From: Gemmatimonadota bacterium
GTDB lineage: Bacteria; Gemmatimonadota; Gemmatimonadetes; Gemmatimonadales; GWC2-71-9
Direction of reading: 5' to 3'
Assembly (NCBI GenBank): GCA_003220975.1
Contig: QHTX01000116.1
Location: forward strand, 1 to 10,719
Length of the DNA stretch: 10,719 bases
Position 1 is the stretch's first letter, and each line of letters starts with the position of its first letter. A program made the position numbers and the translations under genes. Under the pieces are notes generated by a model. It did not search any database and was not told the origin of the DNA. It saw only the letters and a list, made by a program, of their open reading frames with translations. Of this stretch, positions 1 through 6,670 are shown piece after piece.

Positions 1-21
1 ATTGGTATTGGACAGGCGGCT

Positions 22-645
22 ATGTTTACCGGGATCGTAACGGCCGTGGGGCGCGGCAGCGCCGTCGCGCGAAAGGGGGGGAAAGGCCGGGGAAGAGGGA
101 ACGGGGAAGGGGTAAACGGCCTCCTCCTCACGATCCGCGCGCCGTACAAGGGCTTGAAGCCGGGCGAGAGCATCGCCGTGAACGGCGCCTGTCTCACCGT
201 GGAGCGGGTGGTGAGGGGGGGGTTCACGGTCCACGCCGTGGAGACCACGACGGGCCGGACGCTGTTGGGGGAGTACGCGGCCGGCCGCCGGGTGAACCTC
301 GAGCGCGCGCTGCGCGCGGCGGACCGGCTGGGCGGGCACTTCGTGCAGGGGCATGTGGACGGCGTCGCGGAGGTGACGCGCGCGGAGCAGCGGGGCGACG
401 CCTGGGTGTACGACCTGCGCGTGCCGCGCGCGGTGCGGGAGGTCGCGATCCCGCACGGAGCGATCGCGGTGGACGGGGTGAGTCTCACGATCAACGATCT
501 TGCACCGGACTTCGTGCAGATCTCGCTGATCCCGTTCACGCGCCGGCACACGACGCTGGGAACGTTGCGCGTCGGCGACCGCGTGCACGTCGAGGGTGAC
601 GTTCTCGGGAAGTACGTGAGGCAGCTATGCAGCACCGCCACATAG
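22..645 (+). CDS. ribE: Riboflavin synthase (alpha subunit)
   Basis: This enzyme catalyses the last step of riboflavin synthesis in the cytoplasm: dismutation of two 6,7-dimethyl-8-ribityllumazine molecules into riboflavin and a pyrimidinedione. The protein has 207 residues and shows the tandem lumazine-binding repeat. Domain 1 (about 1-103) begins with the diagnostic MFTGIV and contains GESIAVNGACLTV (48-60). Domain 2 (about 104-200) has GGHFVQGHVDGV (104-115), GAIAVDGVSLTIN (146-158) and IPFTRRHTTLG (170-180). The ATG at 22 is chosen because MFTGIV is the near-invariant family N-terminus. Residues about 17-33 form a Gly/Lys/Arg-rich insertion, encoded by a G-rich tract, that is longer than the usual loop there. 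The 3' end overlaps ribBA by 19 bases. The upstream gene is outside the window; ribD would be the usual one. Some databases call this gene ribC. Identification is secure. Confidence 0.97.
   Translation: MFTGIVTAVGRGSAVARKGGKGRGRGNGEGVNGLLLTIRAPYKGLKPGESIAVNGACLTVERVVRGGFTVHAVETTTGRTLLGEYAAGRRVNLERALRAADRLGGHFVQGHVDGVAEVTRAEQRGDAWVYDLRVPRAVREVAIPHGAIAVDGVSLTINDLAPDFVQISLIPFTRRHTTLGTLRVGDRVHVEGDVLGKYVRQLCSTAT
75..112 (+). other. G-rich tract in ribE with quadruplex pattern
   Basis: Five G runs (75-81, 89-92, 97-99, 103-106, 109-112) with loops of 7, 4, 3 and 2 bases fit the standard G-quadruplex pattern on the coding strand, about 50-90 bases after the ribE start codon. It encodes the Gly/Lys/Arg-rich insertion at residues 19-31 of riboflavin synthase. 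The flanking frame is intact. An RNA structure here could affect early elongation, but this is inference. Confidence 0.6.
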
Positions 646-1832
646 AGCAGGCGATCAAGGACATCCGCGCGGGCAAGCTCGTCATCGTGGCCGACGACGA
701 GGACCGCGAGAACGAGGGCGATCTCGTCGGCGCCGCCGAGAAGGTCACCCCCGAGATGATCAATTTCATGGCCATGCACGGGCGGGGGCTCATCTGCGTG
801 ACCCTCATGCCCGATCGCTGCCAGGCCCTGGGGCTCACCCAGATGGCCGAGCACAACACCGAGGCGCACGAGACGGCGTTCACGGTGTCGATCGACGCGG
901 CGACGCGCTTCGGCGTCACGACCGGCATTTCGGCCGCGGACCGCGCGGCGACGATCCGCGTCGCAATCGATCCCGCCACGGTGCCGGGCGACCTGCGCCG
1001 GCCAGGGCACGTGTTCCCGCTGCGGGCGCGTCCCGGCGGCGTGCTGCAGCGCGTGGGGCAGACCGAGGCGAGCATGGATCTGGCGCGGCTGGCCGGCCTG
1101 TATCCCGCGGGCGTGATCTGCGAGATCCTGAACCCCGATGGCACGATGGCGCGCCGGGCCGATCTCGAGCAGTTCGCGCAGCAGCACGGCCTCAGCTTCA
1201 TCACCGTGGCCCAGCTCGTGGCGTATCGCCTGGCGCACGAGCGGCTGGTGCACCGCGTCGCCGAAGCGCGGCTCCCCACGCCGTACGGCGAGTTCACGAT
1301 CATCGGCTACCGCAACGACGTGGATGCCGCGGAGCACGTGGCGCTCGTGTACGGTGCGGTGCGGGACAAGCCGCGCGTGCTCGTGCGCATGCACTCCAAG
1401 TGCCTCACCGGCGACGTGTTCGGCTCGGGGCGGTGCGACTGCGGCTGGCAGCTGCACTCGGCGATGCGCATGATCGCCGCCGAGGGCGGCGGCGTCGTGG
1501 TCTACCTCGACCAGGAGGGGCGCGGCATCGGGCTCCTCAACAAGCTCAAGGCCTACGAGCTGCAGGATGCCGGCCACGACACCGTCGAGGCGAACCAGGA
1601 GCTCGGTTTCAAGCCCGACCTCCGCAACTACGGCATCGGGGCGCAGATCCTGCTCGACCTCGGGCTCTCCTCGATCCGCGTGCTCACCAACAACCCGATG
1701 AAGCTCGTCGGGCTTGAGGGGTACGGCCTGGAGATCGTCGAGCGCGTCCCGATCGTCATGACGCCCTCGGACGAGAACCGCTCCTATCTCGACGTAAAGC
1801 GCGACAAGCTCGGTCACCTCCTGACCCACTGA
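627..1832 (+). CDS. ribBA: Bifunctional 3,4-dihydroxy-2-butanone-4-phosphate synthase / GTP cyclohydrolase II
   Basis: This fused enzyme supplies both precursors of the riboflavin pathway: DHBP from ribulose 5-phosphate (RibB domain, about 1-203) and the pyrimidine from GTP (RibA domain, about 204-401). In RibB I see DDEDRENEGD (23-32), HGRGLICV (51-58), TTGISAADRAATI (98-110) and RPGHVFPLRARPGGVL (125-140). In RibA the zinc cysteines are C259, C270 and C272, followed by DQEGRGIGL (295-303), NYGIGAQIL (334-342) and LTNNP.K (353-359). The oddity is RVGQTEAS at 142-149, where most RibB proteins have a His (GHTEA) that acts as a metal ligand. Here residue 145 is Gln (codon CAG, 1059-1061), so the RibB activity is less certain than the RibA activity. 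The ATG at 627 lies inside ribE, with GAGG at 618-621 as ribosome binding site. Total length is normal for RibBA. Confidence 0.96.
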   Translation: MQHRHIEQAIKDIRAGKLVIVADDEDRENEGDLVGAAEKVTPEMINFMAMHGRGLICVTLMPDRCQALGLTQMAEHNTEAHETAFTVSIDAATRFGVTTGISAADRAATIRVAIDPATVPGDLRRPGHVFPLRARPGGVLQRVGQTEASMDLARLAGLYPAGVICEILNPDGTMARRADLEQFAQQHGLSFITVAQLVAYRLAHERLVHRVAEARLPTPYGEFTIIGYRNDVDAAEHVALVYGAVRDKPRVLVRMHSKCLTGDVFGSGRCDCGWQLHSAMRMIAAEGGGVVVYLDQEGRGIGLLNKLKAYELQDAGHDTVEANQELGFKPDLRNYGIGAQILLDLGLSSIRVLTNNPMKLVGLEGYGLEIVERVPIVMTPSDENRSYLDVKRDKLGHLLTH

Positions 1833-1834
1833 CC

Positions 1835-2320
1835 GTGGCCGAGATCCAAGGTTCGCCGCGCGCGCCGCGGGAGGGTCGCGTGGCCGTCCTCGTCAGCCGC
1901 TACAACGAGATCGTCACGACGCGCCTGCTCGAGGGCGCGCGCCAGTGCTTCCGCGAGAAGGACGTGCCGGAGGCACGGGTGGACGTGATCTGGGTGCCCG
2001 GCGCCTTCGAGCTGGCCGTGGCGGCGGAGGCGGCGGCTGCGAGCGGGCGCTACGCAGCGCTGGTGGCGCTCGGCTGCGTGATCCGCGGCGAAACACCCCA
2101 CTTCGAGTACGTCGCGGGGGAGGCGGCGCGCGGGCTCGGCAACGTCGCCCTGGCGCACCGGCTCCCCGTGGGCTTCGGCGTCCTCACGACCGAGGATCTC
2201 GAGCAGGCGCTGGCCCGTGCGGGCGGCGCCGCGGGCAACAAGGGCTACGAGGCGGCCGACGCGGCGCTCACGACGGCCGACGTCCTGGCCCAGCTCACCC
2301 GTGCAGCGCCCCGAGACTAA
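1835..2320 (+). CDS. ribH: 6,7-dimethyl-8-ribityllumazine synthase
   Basis: Lumazine synthase condenses the RibA-branch pyrimidine with DHBP to make the substrate of riboflavin synthase, usually as a pentameric or icosahedral cytoplasmic assembly. The protein has 161 residues, normal for the family. Recognisable motifs are SRYNE (21-25), the substrate-loop VPGAFEL (54-60), GCVIRGETPHFEYV (80-93, with the catalytic His at 89), PVGFGVLTTED (111-121) and the phosphate-site GNKG (134-137). The GTG start at 1835 comes 2 bases after the ribBA stop; no good Shine-Dalgarno is visible, so translation probably depends on coupling to ribBA. The 3' end overlaps nusB by 20 bases. Together with ribE and ribBA it gives three of the four usual riboflavin genes; ribD is not in the window. 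Confidence 0.96.
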   Translation: MAEIQGSPRAPREGRVAVLVSRYNEIVTTRLLEGARQCFREKDVPEARVDVIWVPGAFELAVAAEAAAASGRYAALVALGCVIRGETPHFEYVAGEAARGLGNVALAHRLPVGFGVLTTEDLEQALARAGGAAGNKGYEAADAALTTADVLAQLTRAAPRD

Positions 2321-2726
2321 GGCCCGGGCCCGCGCGCTCCAATTGCTCTACGCCTGGGACTTGTCTGGCCGCCCGTCGATCGAGACGGTGGTGGCGCGGA
2401 TGGCCCTCGCCTACGGCCCCCCGCTGCTGCGTTCCGCCGACGCATTCGACCGCGGGGCCGACCTCGCCGCGAAGGCGATCGCCGGCCTCCCCGAGTTCGA
2501 TCGGCGCGTGGCCGACGCGGCGGAGCACTGGCGGCTCGAGCGCGTCGGCGTGGTGGAGCGCAACATCCTGCGGCTCGCGCTCGCCGAGCTCGCCGAGGGC
2601 GAGACCCCGCCGCGGGTGGTGATCGACGAGGCGGTGAAGCTCGCCCACTGGTTCGCGGGAGCGAAGGCCCCGGCCTTCGTGAACGGCGTGCTCGACGCCG
2701 TGGCCCGGGAGTCGGGCGCGCTGTGA
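2301..2726 (+). CDS. nusB: Transcription antitermination factor NusB
   Basis: NusB binds boxA RNA with S10/NusE and supports antitermination, mainly in rRNA operons. The likely product is 141 residues and all-helical. I see RARALQLLYAWD (9-20), the ERVGVVERNILRLALAEL segment (80-97) and PPRVVIDEAVKLAHWF (103-118) followed by FVNGVLDAVAR (126-136), all characteristic of the family. The frame is open back to an ATG at 2217, but the residues before the GTG at 2301 are a Pro/Arg-rich shadow of ribH. The GTG at 2301 gives a normal-length NusB, so it is preferred. It overlaps ribH by 20 bases and shares a GTGA (2723-2726) with the next gene. The ribH-nusB pairing is common across bacteria. Confidence 0.94.
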   Translation: MQRPETKARARALQLLYAWDLSGRPSIETVVARMALAYGPPLLRSADAFDRGADLAAKAIAGLPEFDRRVADAAEHWRLERVGVVERNILRLALAELAEGETPPRVVIDEAVKLAHWFAGAKAPAFVNGVLDAVARESGAL

Positions 2727-3838
2727 GGATCCTGCTCGTCAACTGGAACGACCGCGAGAATCCTCATGCCGGGGGCGCGGAGATTCACCTGCATGAGATC
2801 TTCGGGCGGCTGGTGCGGGCGGGACACGAAGTTGACCTCGTCGCGAGCGGCTGGCGGGGCGCGGCGCCGCGCGCGGACCTGGACGGGATTCAGGCGTACC
2901 GCGTCGCCCGCCGCTACAGCTTCACCCTGCTCGCCCGGCGCGCGGTGCGGCGACGGCTGCGCGCCCGCCGCTACGACGTTCTGGTCGAAGACCTGAACAA
3001 GGTCCCGCTGTATCTTCCGGGCATGAGCCCCGTGCCGGTCTCGGTGCTCGTCCACCATCTCTTCGGGGCGACGGTGTTTCAGGAGGCGCCGTGGCCGCTC
3101 GCGGCGCTCGTGTGGCTGAGCGAACGCCCGCTGCCGTGGGCGTACCGCCATGTCGCGTTCCAGGCGGTGAGCGAAAGCACGCGGGCAGACCTGGTGGCGC
3201 GGGGGGTGGCGCCCGAGCACATCGAAGTGATCCCGGAAGGCATCGACACCGCCTGGTTCCGGCCCGACCCGGCGACGCCGCGGGCCACGCGCCCCACCTT
3301 CTTGTACGTGGGCCGCCTCAAGCGTTATAAAGGTCTGGAGATCGCGCTGCGCGCGCTGGCGGAGGGGCGCCGGACGCGTCCCGACCTGACGCTCGAGATC
3401 GCCGGGCAGGGGGACGACCGGCCGCGGCTGGAGGGGCTGGCGCGCGAGCTGAAGTTGGGCGACGCGGTGCGGTTCCTGGGGTTCGTGTCCGAGGAGGAGA
3501 AGCGGCGGCTGCTGCGCCGGGCCTGGGCCGTCGTCTATCCCAGCCCCAAGGAGGGCTGGGGCATTTCCAATGTCGAGGCCGCGGCATGCGCCACGCCCGC
3601 GCTCGCGTCCGACAGCCCGGGCCTGCGGGAGTCGGTGCGGCACGGCGAGACCGGGTTCCTCGTGCCGCACGGCGACGTGCGGGCGCTGGCCGAGCGGATG
3701 GCGGCGCTCGCCGCCGATCCAGCGCTCGTAGCGCGGCTGGGCCGCGGCGCCCGCGCCTTCGCCGAGCAACTGTCCTGGGCGCGGGCGGCCGAAGCGACGG
3801 AAGCGCATCTCCACCGCGTCATCGCGCAGGGAGGTTGA
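2723..3838 (+). CDS. GT4-family glycosyltransferase, GT-B fold
   Basis: This is a predicted retaining glycosyltransferase that would move a sugar from a nucleotide-sugar donor to an unknown acceptor at the cytoplasmic side. It has 371 residues. The N-terminal Rossmann half (about 1-180) starts MRILLVNWND and carries the glycine loop NPHAGGAE (13-20). The C-terminal donor-binding half (about 190-371) has FLYVGRLKRYKGLEIALRAL (193-212), a PEGID turn (171-175), LEIAGQGDDRPRLE (224-237) and the EX7E donor motif at E277 and E285 within SPKEGWGISNVEAA. No signal peptide or clear membrane span is visible. The GTG start at 2723 overlaps the nusB stop by 4 bases. The donor and acceptor cannot be read from the sequence; cell-envelope glycan or glycolipid synthesis is the usual setting for such enzymes. 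Its place between nusB and the hibernation factor does not explain its role. Confidence 0.9.
   Translation: MRILLVNWNDRENPHAGGAEIHLHEIFGRLVRAGHEVDLVASGWRGAAPRADLDGIQAYRVARRYSFTLLARRAVRRRLRARRYDVLVEDLNKVPLYLPGMSPVPVSVLVHHLFGATVFQEAPWPLAALVWLSERPLPWAYRHVAFQAVSESTRADLVARGVAPEHIEVIPEGIDTAWFRPDPATPRATRPTFLYVGRLKRYKGLEIALRALAEGRRTRPDLTLEIAGQGDDRPRLEGLARELKLGDAVRFLGFVSEEEKRRLLRRAWAVVYPSPKEGWGISNVEAAACATPALASDSPGLRESVRHGETGFLVPHGDVRALAERMAALAADPALVARLGRGARAFAEQLSWARAAEATEAHLHRVIAQGG
3830..3834 (+). promoter_or_regulatory. Shine-Dalgarno of the hibernation factor gene
   Basis: GGAGG (within AGGGAGGT, 3828-3835) lies 6 bases before the ATG at 3841. It decides this start: the reading frame is open farther upstream to 3586, but that extension only shadows the glycosyltransferase gene. 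It is one of the strongest ribosome binding sites in the window and suggests this gene is translated at a high rate of its own. Confidence 0.8.
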
Positions 3839-3840
3839 CC

Positions 3841-4176
3841 ATGCGCATCACGATCACGGCACGCCACTGCGAGATCCCCGACGAGCTCCGGATGCGGGCG
3901 CGGACGCTGCTCGAGCGTCTGACGAGACTCGCGCCGCGGTCGCACGACGGGCAGGTGCTGTTCGTGGCGGACCACGGGACACCCACGGTCGAAGTGCGGT
4001 TGCACACGGCGCGCGGCGCGGTGCACGTGGGCACGGCGGGCGGCGCGGACCACCGCACGGCGCTCGACCGCGCGGTCGCCAAGGTGCGGCGCCAGCTCGA
4101 CAAGTCGCCGGCCCGGCGGCGGGGGGGGCGGGGGGGGACGCGCACGCGCCGGGCCCTGGAGCGCGAGCCGCGGTGA
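3841..4176 (+). CDS. hpf: Short ribosome hibernation promoting factor (HPF/RaiA family)
   Basis: Members of this family bind the 30S decoding region in slow-growing cells and either promote 100S dimers or hold ribosomes inactive. The protein has 111 residues. Residues 1-92 match the S30AE domain: MRITITARHCEIPDELR at the start (family pattern I.I..RH.EI...LR), then VEVRLHTARGAVHVGTAGG in the middle, and a helix with DRAVAKVRRQL before the tail. It lacks the C-terminal dimerisation domain of long HPF, so it is the short type. The last 20 or so residues are a basic Arg/Gly tail encoded by two runs of eight G. It is followed by hprK with a GTGA overlap (4173-4176). An hpf-hprK pair next to PTS genes recalls the rpoN-hpf-PTS clusters of Proteobacteria, but no rpoN is present here. 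HPF versus RaiA/YfiA cannot be separated by sequence alone. Confidence 0.88.
   Translation: MRITITARHCEIPDELRMRARTLLERLTRLAPRSHDGQVLFVADHGTPTVEVRLHTARGAVHVGTAGGADHRTALDRAVAKVRRQLDKSPARRRGGRGGTRTRRALEREPR
4121..4137 (+). other. G8-C-G8 tract in the HPF tail
   Basis: Two runs of eight G separated by a single C lie in the 3' part of the hibernation factor gene and encode part of the Arg/Gly tail. The tract has enough guanines for an intramolecular G-quadruplex in the mRNA, and it is also a likely place for polymerase slippage or sequencing indels. The frame before the tract encodes the recognised S30AE domain. The frame after it reaches a stop that overlaps hprK by GTGA, so I see no sign of a broken frame. 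Confidence 0.6.
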
Positions 4177-5141
4177 CCGGCCCCAAGGTGCGCGACCTGC
4201 TCGAGCGCAAGGGCGATCCGCTGCAGCTCGAGGCCCTGACGGGGGACGTGGGCCTCGACCGGGCGATCCAGACGCCCGAGGCCTCGAGCCCCGGCCTGGT
4301 GCTGGCGGGGTACACCAGGCGCTTCGCGGCGCACCGCCTCCACATCCTCGGCGAGACGGAGATCACCTACCTCGCCTCGCTCGATCCCCCGGCGCGCCGC
4401 CGGTCGCTCGAGACGCTGCTGCAGTTCGACCTGCCCGCCATCGTGATCGCGAAGGGGCAGGAGCCCCCGGCCGAGCTGCTCGAGCTGGCGCGCGCCAAGG
4501 GCGTCGCGGTGATCCGCACCAAGCTCAAGACGGCGGAGTTCTACCGTCGCGTGAAGCCGTTCCTGGACGACGCGTTCGCGCCCACGACCACGGTGCACGG
4601 CTCGCTCGCCGACGTGTTCGGCGTCGGACTCCTCTTCCTCGGGCGCTCGGGGATCGGCAAGAGTGAGTGCGTGTTGGACCTGGTGGAGCGCGGCCACCGG
4701 CTCGTCGCGGACGACGTGGTGCACATTACCCGGCGCGGCAACGACGTGCTGATCGGCCGCGGCCACGAGCTGGCACAGCACTACATGGAGATCCGGGGCG
4801 TCGGGCTGATCGACATCAAGGCGCTGTTCGGCGTGCGCGCCGTGCGCCAGCAGAAGCGCATCGAGGTGGTCGTGCAGCTCGAGGACTGGGACGCGGCCCG
4901 GGAGTACGACCGCACGGGGCTCGACAGCCAGACGACGGCGCTGCTCGGCGTGAGCCTGCCGCTCGTCACCGTGCCGCTCAACCCGGGCAAGAATCTCACC
5001 GTGATCTGCGAGGTGGTGGCGATGAGCCATCTGCAGCGCTACAGCGGCGTCGACTCGGCGCGGCAATTCAACGAGCGCCTGCTGCAGCGCATGGCGGAGC
5101 GACGCCAGCTGCAGGAGTACCTCGAGGAGGACAATGAGTGA
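4173..5141 (+). CDS. hprK: HPr kinase/phosphorylase
   Basis: HprK phosphorylates HPr on a serine using ATP or pyrophosphate and reverses this by phosphorolysis, setting PTS flux and carbon signalling by cell energy state. The protein has 322 residues, a normal length. The N-terminal domain spans about 1-130. The kinase domain follows with H142 in TTTVHGSL, the P-loop GRSGIGKS (157-164), the acidic pair D180-D181, the family signature EIRGVGLIDIKALFG (206-220) and the C-terminal loop VPLNPGKNL (267-275). The GTG at 4173 overlaps the hibernation factor stop and has GGAG at 4158-4161. The gene overlaps EIIA by 8 bases. Its substrate is almost certainly the HPr encoded at 7408-7734, whose Ser46 is present. 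No CcpA-like regulator is visible here, so the downstream output of Ser-P-HPr is unknown. Confidence 0.97.
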   Translation: MTGPKVRDLLERKGDPLQLEALTGDVGLDRAIQTPEASSPGLVLAGYTRRFAAHRLHILGETEITYLASLDPPARRRSLETLLQFDLPAIVIAKGQEPPAELLELARAKGVAVIRTKLKTAEFYRRVKPFLDDAFAPTTTVHGSLADVFGVGLLFLGRSGIGKSECVLDLVERGHRLVADDVVHITRRGNDVLIGRGHELAQHYMEIRGVGLIDIKALFGVRAVRQQKRIEVVVQLEDWDAAREYDRTGLDSQTTALLGVSLPLVTVPLNPGKNLTVICEVVAMSHLQRYSGVDSARQFNERLLQRMAERRQLQEYLEEDNE

Positions 5142-5514
5142 TCCGCTGCGCGGGGTGATCGTGACGCACGCCGCGGTCGCCCAGGCGCTGCTCGCGGCCG
5201 TGGCGGCGATCACCGGGGTGAGCGACGCGCTCGTGCCCGTGTCGAACGACGGCTGCGACTCGGGAGCGCTCACGGAGCGCCTCATGCGCGCGATCGGCGG
5301 CCGGCCTGCGGTGCTGTTCGTGGATCTCCCCGGCGGCTCGTGCCTCACCACGTCGGTGCGGCTCGCGAAGGGCGCGACCGACGTGGCCGTGGTGACGGGC
5401 GTGAACCTCGCGATGCTGCTCGACTTCGTGTTTCATCGCGAGCTCGCGCCCGCGGACGCGGCGCGGCGCGCGGCCGACGCGGGCAGCAAGGCGATTCGCA
5501 CCCCCGCCGCATGA
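5134..5514 (+). CDS. PTS EIIA component, mannose/fructose/sorbose family
   Basis: EIIA of the mannose-type PTS takes phosphate from HPr and passes it to EIIB. This 126-residue cytoplasmic protein has the active-site pattern IVTHAAVAQALL with His12 as phosphoacceptor, SNDGCDSGAL (37-46), VDLPGGSC (63-70, aligning with the family's VDxxGGSP) and VTGVNLAMLLDFVF (87-100). It stands alone rather than being fused to EIIB as in E. coli ManX. A strong GAGGAGG (5124-5130) precedes the ATG at 5134, with a short 3-base gap. The gene overlaps hprK by 8 bases and EIIB by ATGA (5511-5514). In some relatives an isolated EIIA only regulates, but EIIB, EIIC and EIID follow directly here, so a transport role is likely. 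Sugar specificity is not readable. Confidence 0.92.
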   Translation: MSDPLRGVIVTHAAVAQALLAAVAAITGVSDALVPVSNDGCDSGALTERLMRAIGGRPAVLFVDLPGGSCLTTSVRLAKGATDVAVVTGVNLAMLLDFVFHRELAPADAARRAADAGSKAIRTPAA

Positions 5515-5984
5515 GCATCGCGCTGTACCGCATCGACGACCGGCTCATCCACGGCCAGGTGGTCGTGGGGTGGGGCAAGCCGCTCAACGTCGGCTTCATC
5601 GTCCTCGTAGACGACACGGTATGGGCCAGTCCCTGGGAGCAGGACCTGTACCGCATGGGCGTGCCGCCCGAGATCGAGGTCGTGTTCGCGTCCACCGCGG
5701 AGGCGGCGGCCCGGCTCCCCGAGTGGGAGCGCGACCCGCGCGTCGGGATCCTCCTCGCCGGCGACATCGAAACGCTCGCCGCCCTTTCGACGAACAGCCA
5801 CCGCGTCAGCCGGATCAACGTGGGCGGGATTCACCACCGGCCGGGGCGCTCGGAGCGGCTCCGCTACGTTTACCTGAGCGACGCCGAGGCGGCGAAGCTG
5901 AAGGAGCTGGCCGCCCAAGGGGTCGCCGTGACCGCGCAGGACGTGCCGACGGCGGCGCCCGTGCCGCTCAAGGAGTTCACGTGA
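5511..5984 (+). CDS. PTS EIIB component, mannose/fructose/sorbose family
   Basis: EIIB receives phosphate from EIIA and hands it to the incoming sugar at the EIIC/EIID complex. The 157-residue protein begins with the family hallmark IALYRIDDRLIHGQVVVGW; His14 in LIHGQV is the phosphorylated residue. The rest follows the family pattern, with an ILLAGDIETLAAL stretch (80-92), RINVGGIHHRPG (101-112) and YVYLSDAEAAKLKEL (119-133). The ATG at 5511 is chosen because it gives the canonical N-terminus and an ATGA overlap with EIIA; the frame is open farther upstream only as a shadow. The stop overlaps EIIC by GTGA (5981-5984). The length matches single-domain EIIB proteins. Confidence 0.95.
   Translation: MSIALYRIDDRLIHGQVVVGWGKPLNVGFIVLVDDTVWASPWEQDLYRMGVPPEIEVVFASTAEAAARLPEWERDPRVGILLAGDIETLAALSTNSHRVSRINVGGIHHRPGRSERLRYVYLSDAEAAKLKELAAQGVAVTAQDVPTAAPVPLKEFT
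5970..5975 (+). promoter_or_regulatory. Shine-Dalgarno that fixes the EIIC start
   Basis: AAGGAG lies 5 bases before the GTG at 5981. The EIIC frame is open upstream to 5570, but those codons only shadow EIIB, so this site together with the GTGA overlap sets the real start. Confidence 0.7.
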
Positions 5985-6670
5985 GCCTCGAGACCCAGCT
6001 GCTGTTGCTCGCGTGGGGCACGCTCGTGGGGCTCGACCTCGTGAGCGTGCCGCAGGCGATGATCGCGCGACCCATCGTCGCGGGGCCGGTCGCGGGCGCG
6101 ATCCTCGGCGATCTCGGGACCGGGTTAGCCCTGGGCGTGCTGTTCGAGCTGTTCCAGTACGACGTGCTTCCGGTGGGCGCGACGCGCTACCCCGAGTACG
6201 GTCCAGCCACGGTGGCGGCCGTGAGCGCGGCGCACGTCGCAGCGAGCGGAGGGGGCGGGGCGCTCGGGATCGGCCTGGGTGCGCTCGTCGGGCTGGTGAC
6301 GGGCATGGCGGGCGGGACGAGCATGCATCTGGTGCGCCGCCTCAACGCCCGCGCGACGCACGCGGCGAGCGAGCGGCTCGAGGCGGGCGATACGCGCGTG
6401 CTGGTGCGTCTCCACGTGGCGGGCATCCTGCGCGACACCGCGCGCGCGGCGCTCGTCACGGCGCTCGGGCTCGCGCTCGCGCAGCTCGCCCGCGCGCTCG
6501 TCGCCGGCGCCCTCACCCTGCGCGCCGTAACGCTGCTCGATGTGGCGGCCGTCGGCGCTGGGATCGCGGCGGGCGCCGCGGGAACGCTGCGCGTGGTCGG
6601 CCGGGGGCCGAACCTCCGGTGGTTCGCGGCCGGCGTCGTGGGCGGCGCCGCCGTGGCGTGGCTCCGGTGA
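5981..6670 (+). CDS. PTS EIIC component, mannose/fructose/sorbose family
   Basis: EIIC is the main membrane channel of a mannose-type PTS and acts with EIID. The predicted protein has 229 residues, starting with GTG, and is mostly hydrophobic. Recognisable parts are LAWGTLVGLDL (10-20), ARPIVAGPVAGAILGDLGTG (29-48), ALGVLFELFQYDVLPVGATR (50-69) and YPEYGPATVAA (70-80), the last matching the conserved region that faces the sugar path. Further hydrophobic segments lie at about 94-110, 156-176, 184-201 and 213-228. It is shorter than E. coli ManY (about 266), with compact loops. Residues 90-93 are a Gly run from a G-rich stretch at 6251-6260. It shares GTGA overlaps with EIIB and with EIID (6667-6670). 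The substrate cannot be inferred. Confidence 0.9.
   Translation: MSLETQLLLLAWGTLVGLDLVSVPQAMIARPIVAGPVAGAILGDLGTGLALGVLFELFQYDVLPVGATRYPEYGPATVAAVSAAHVAASGGGGALGIGLGALVGLVTGMAGGTSMHLVRRLNARATHAASERLEAGDTRVLVRLHVAGILRDTARAALVTALGLALAQLARALVAGALTLRAVTLLDVAAVGAGIAAGAAGTLRVVGRGPNLRWFAAGVVGGAAVAWLR

Noticed and set aside
1..40. Possible end of an upstream gene (ribD) in the second frame, stopping at 38-40
   Set aside because: Only about a dozen codons are visible and they do not match a RibD C-terminus that I can recognise; any open frame at the edge would look the same.
2217..2300. Longer NusB start at ATG 2217
   Set aside because: The extra 28 residues are Pro/Arg/Thr-rich and lie wholly within ribH; NusB from GTG 2301 has normal length.
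3302..3331. TTGTAC-N18-TATAAA, resembling a promoter inside the glycosyltransferase gene
   Set aside because: The -10 match is good but the -35 is poor, and the bases encode the conserved YVGRLKRYKG stretch, so coding constraint explains them. An hpf start about 500 bases downstream makes it an unlikely promoter.
2411..3814. 467-codon open frame on the - strand over nusB and the glycosyltransferase
   Set aside because: Antisense shadow of genes with intact conserved motifs; Arg/His/Pro-rich with no domain.
3819..5351. 510-codon open frame on the - strand over hpf and hprK
   Set aside because: Antisense shadow of hpf, hprK and EIIA; low-complexity composition and no recognisable domain.
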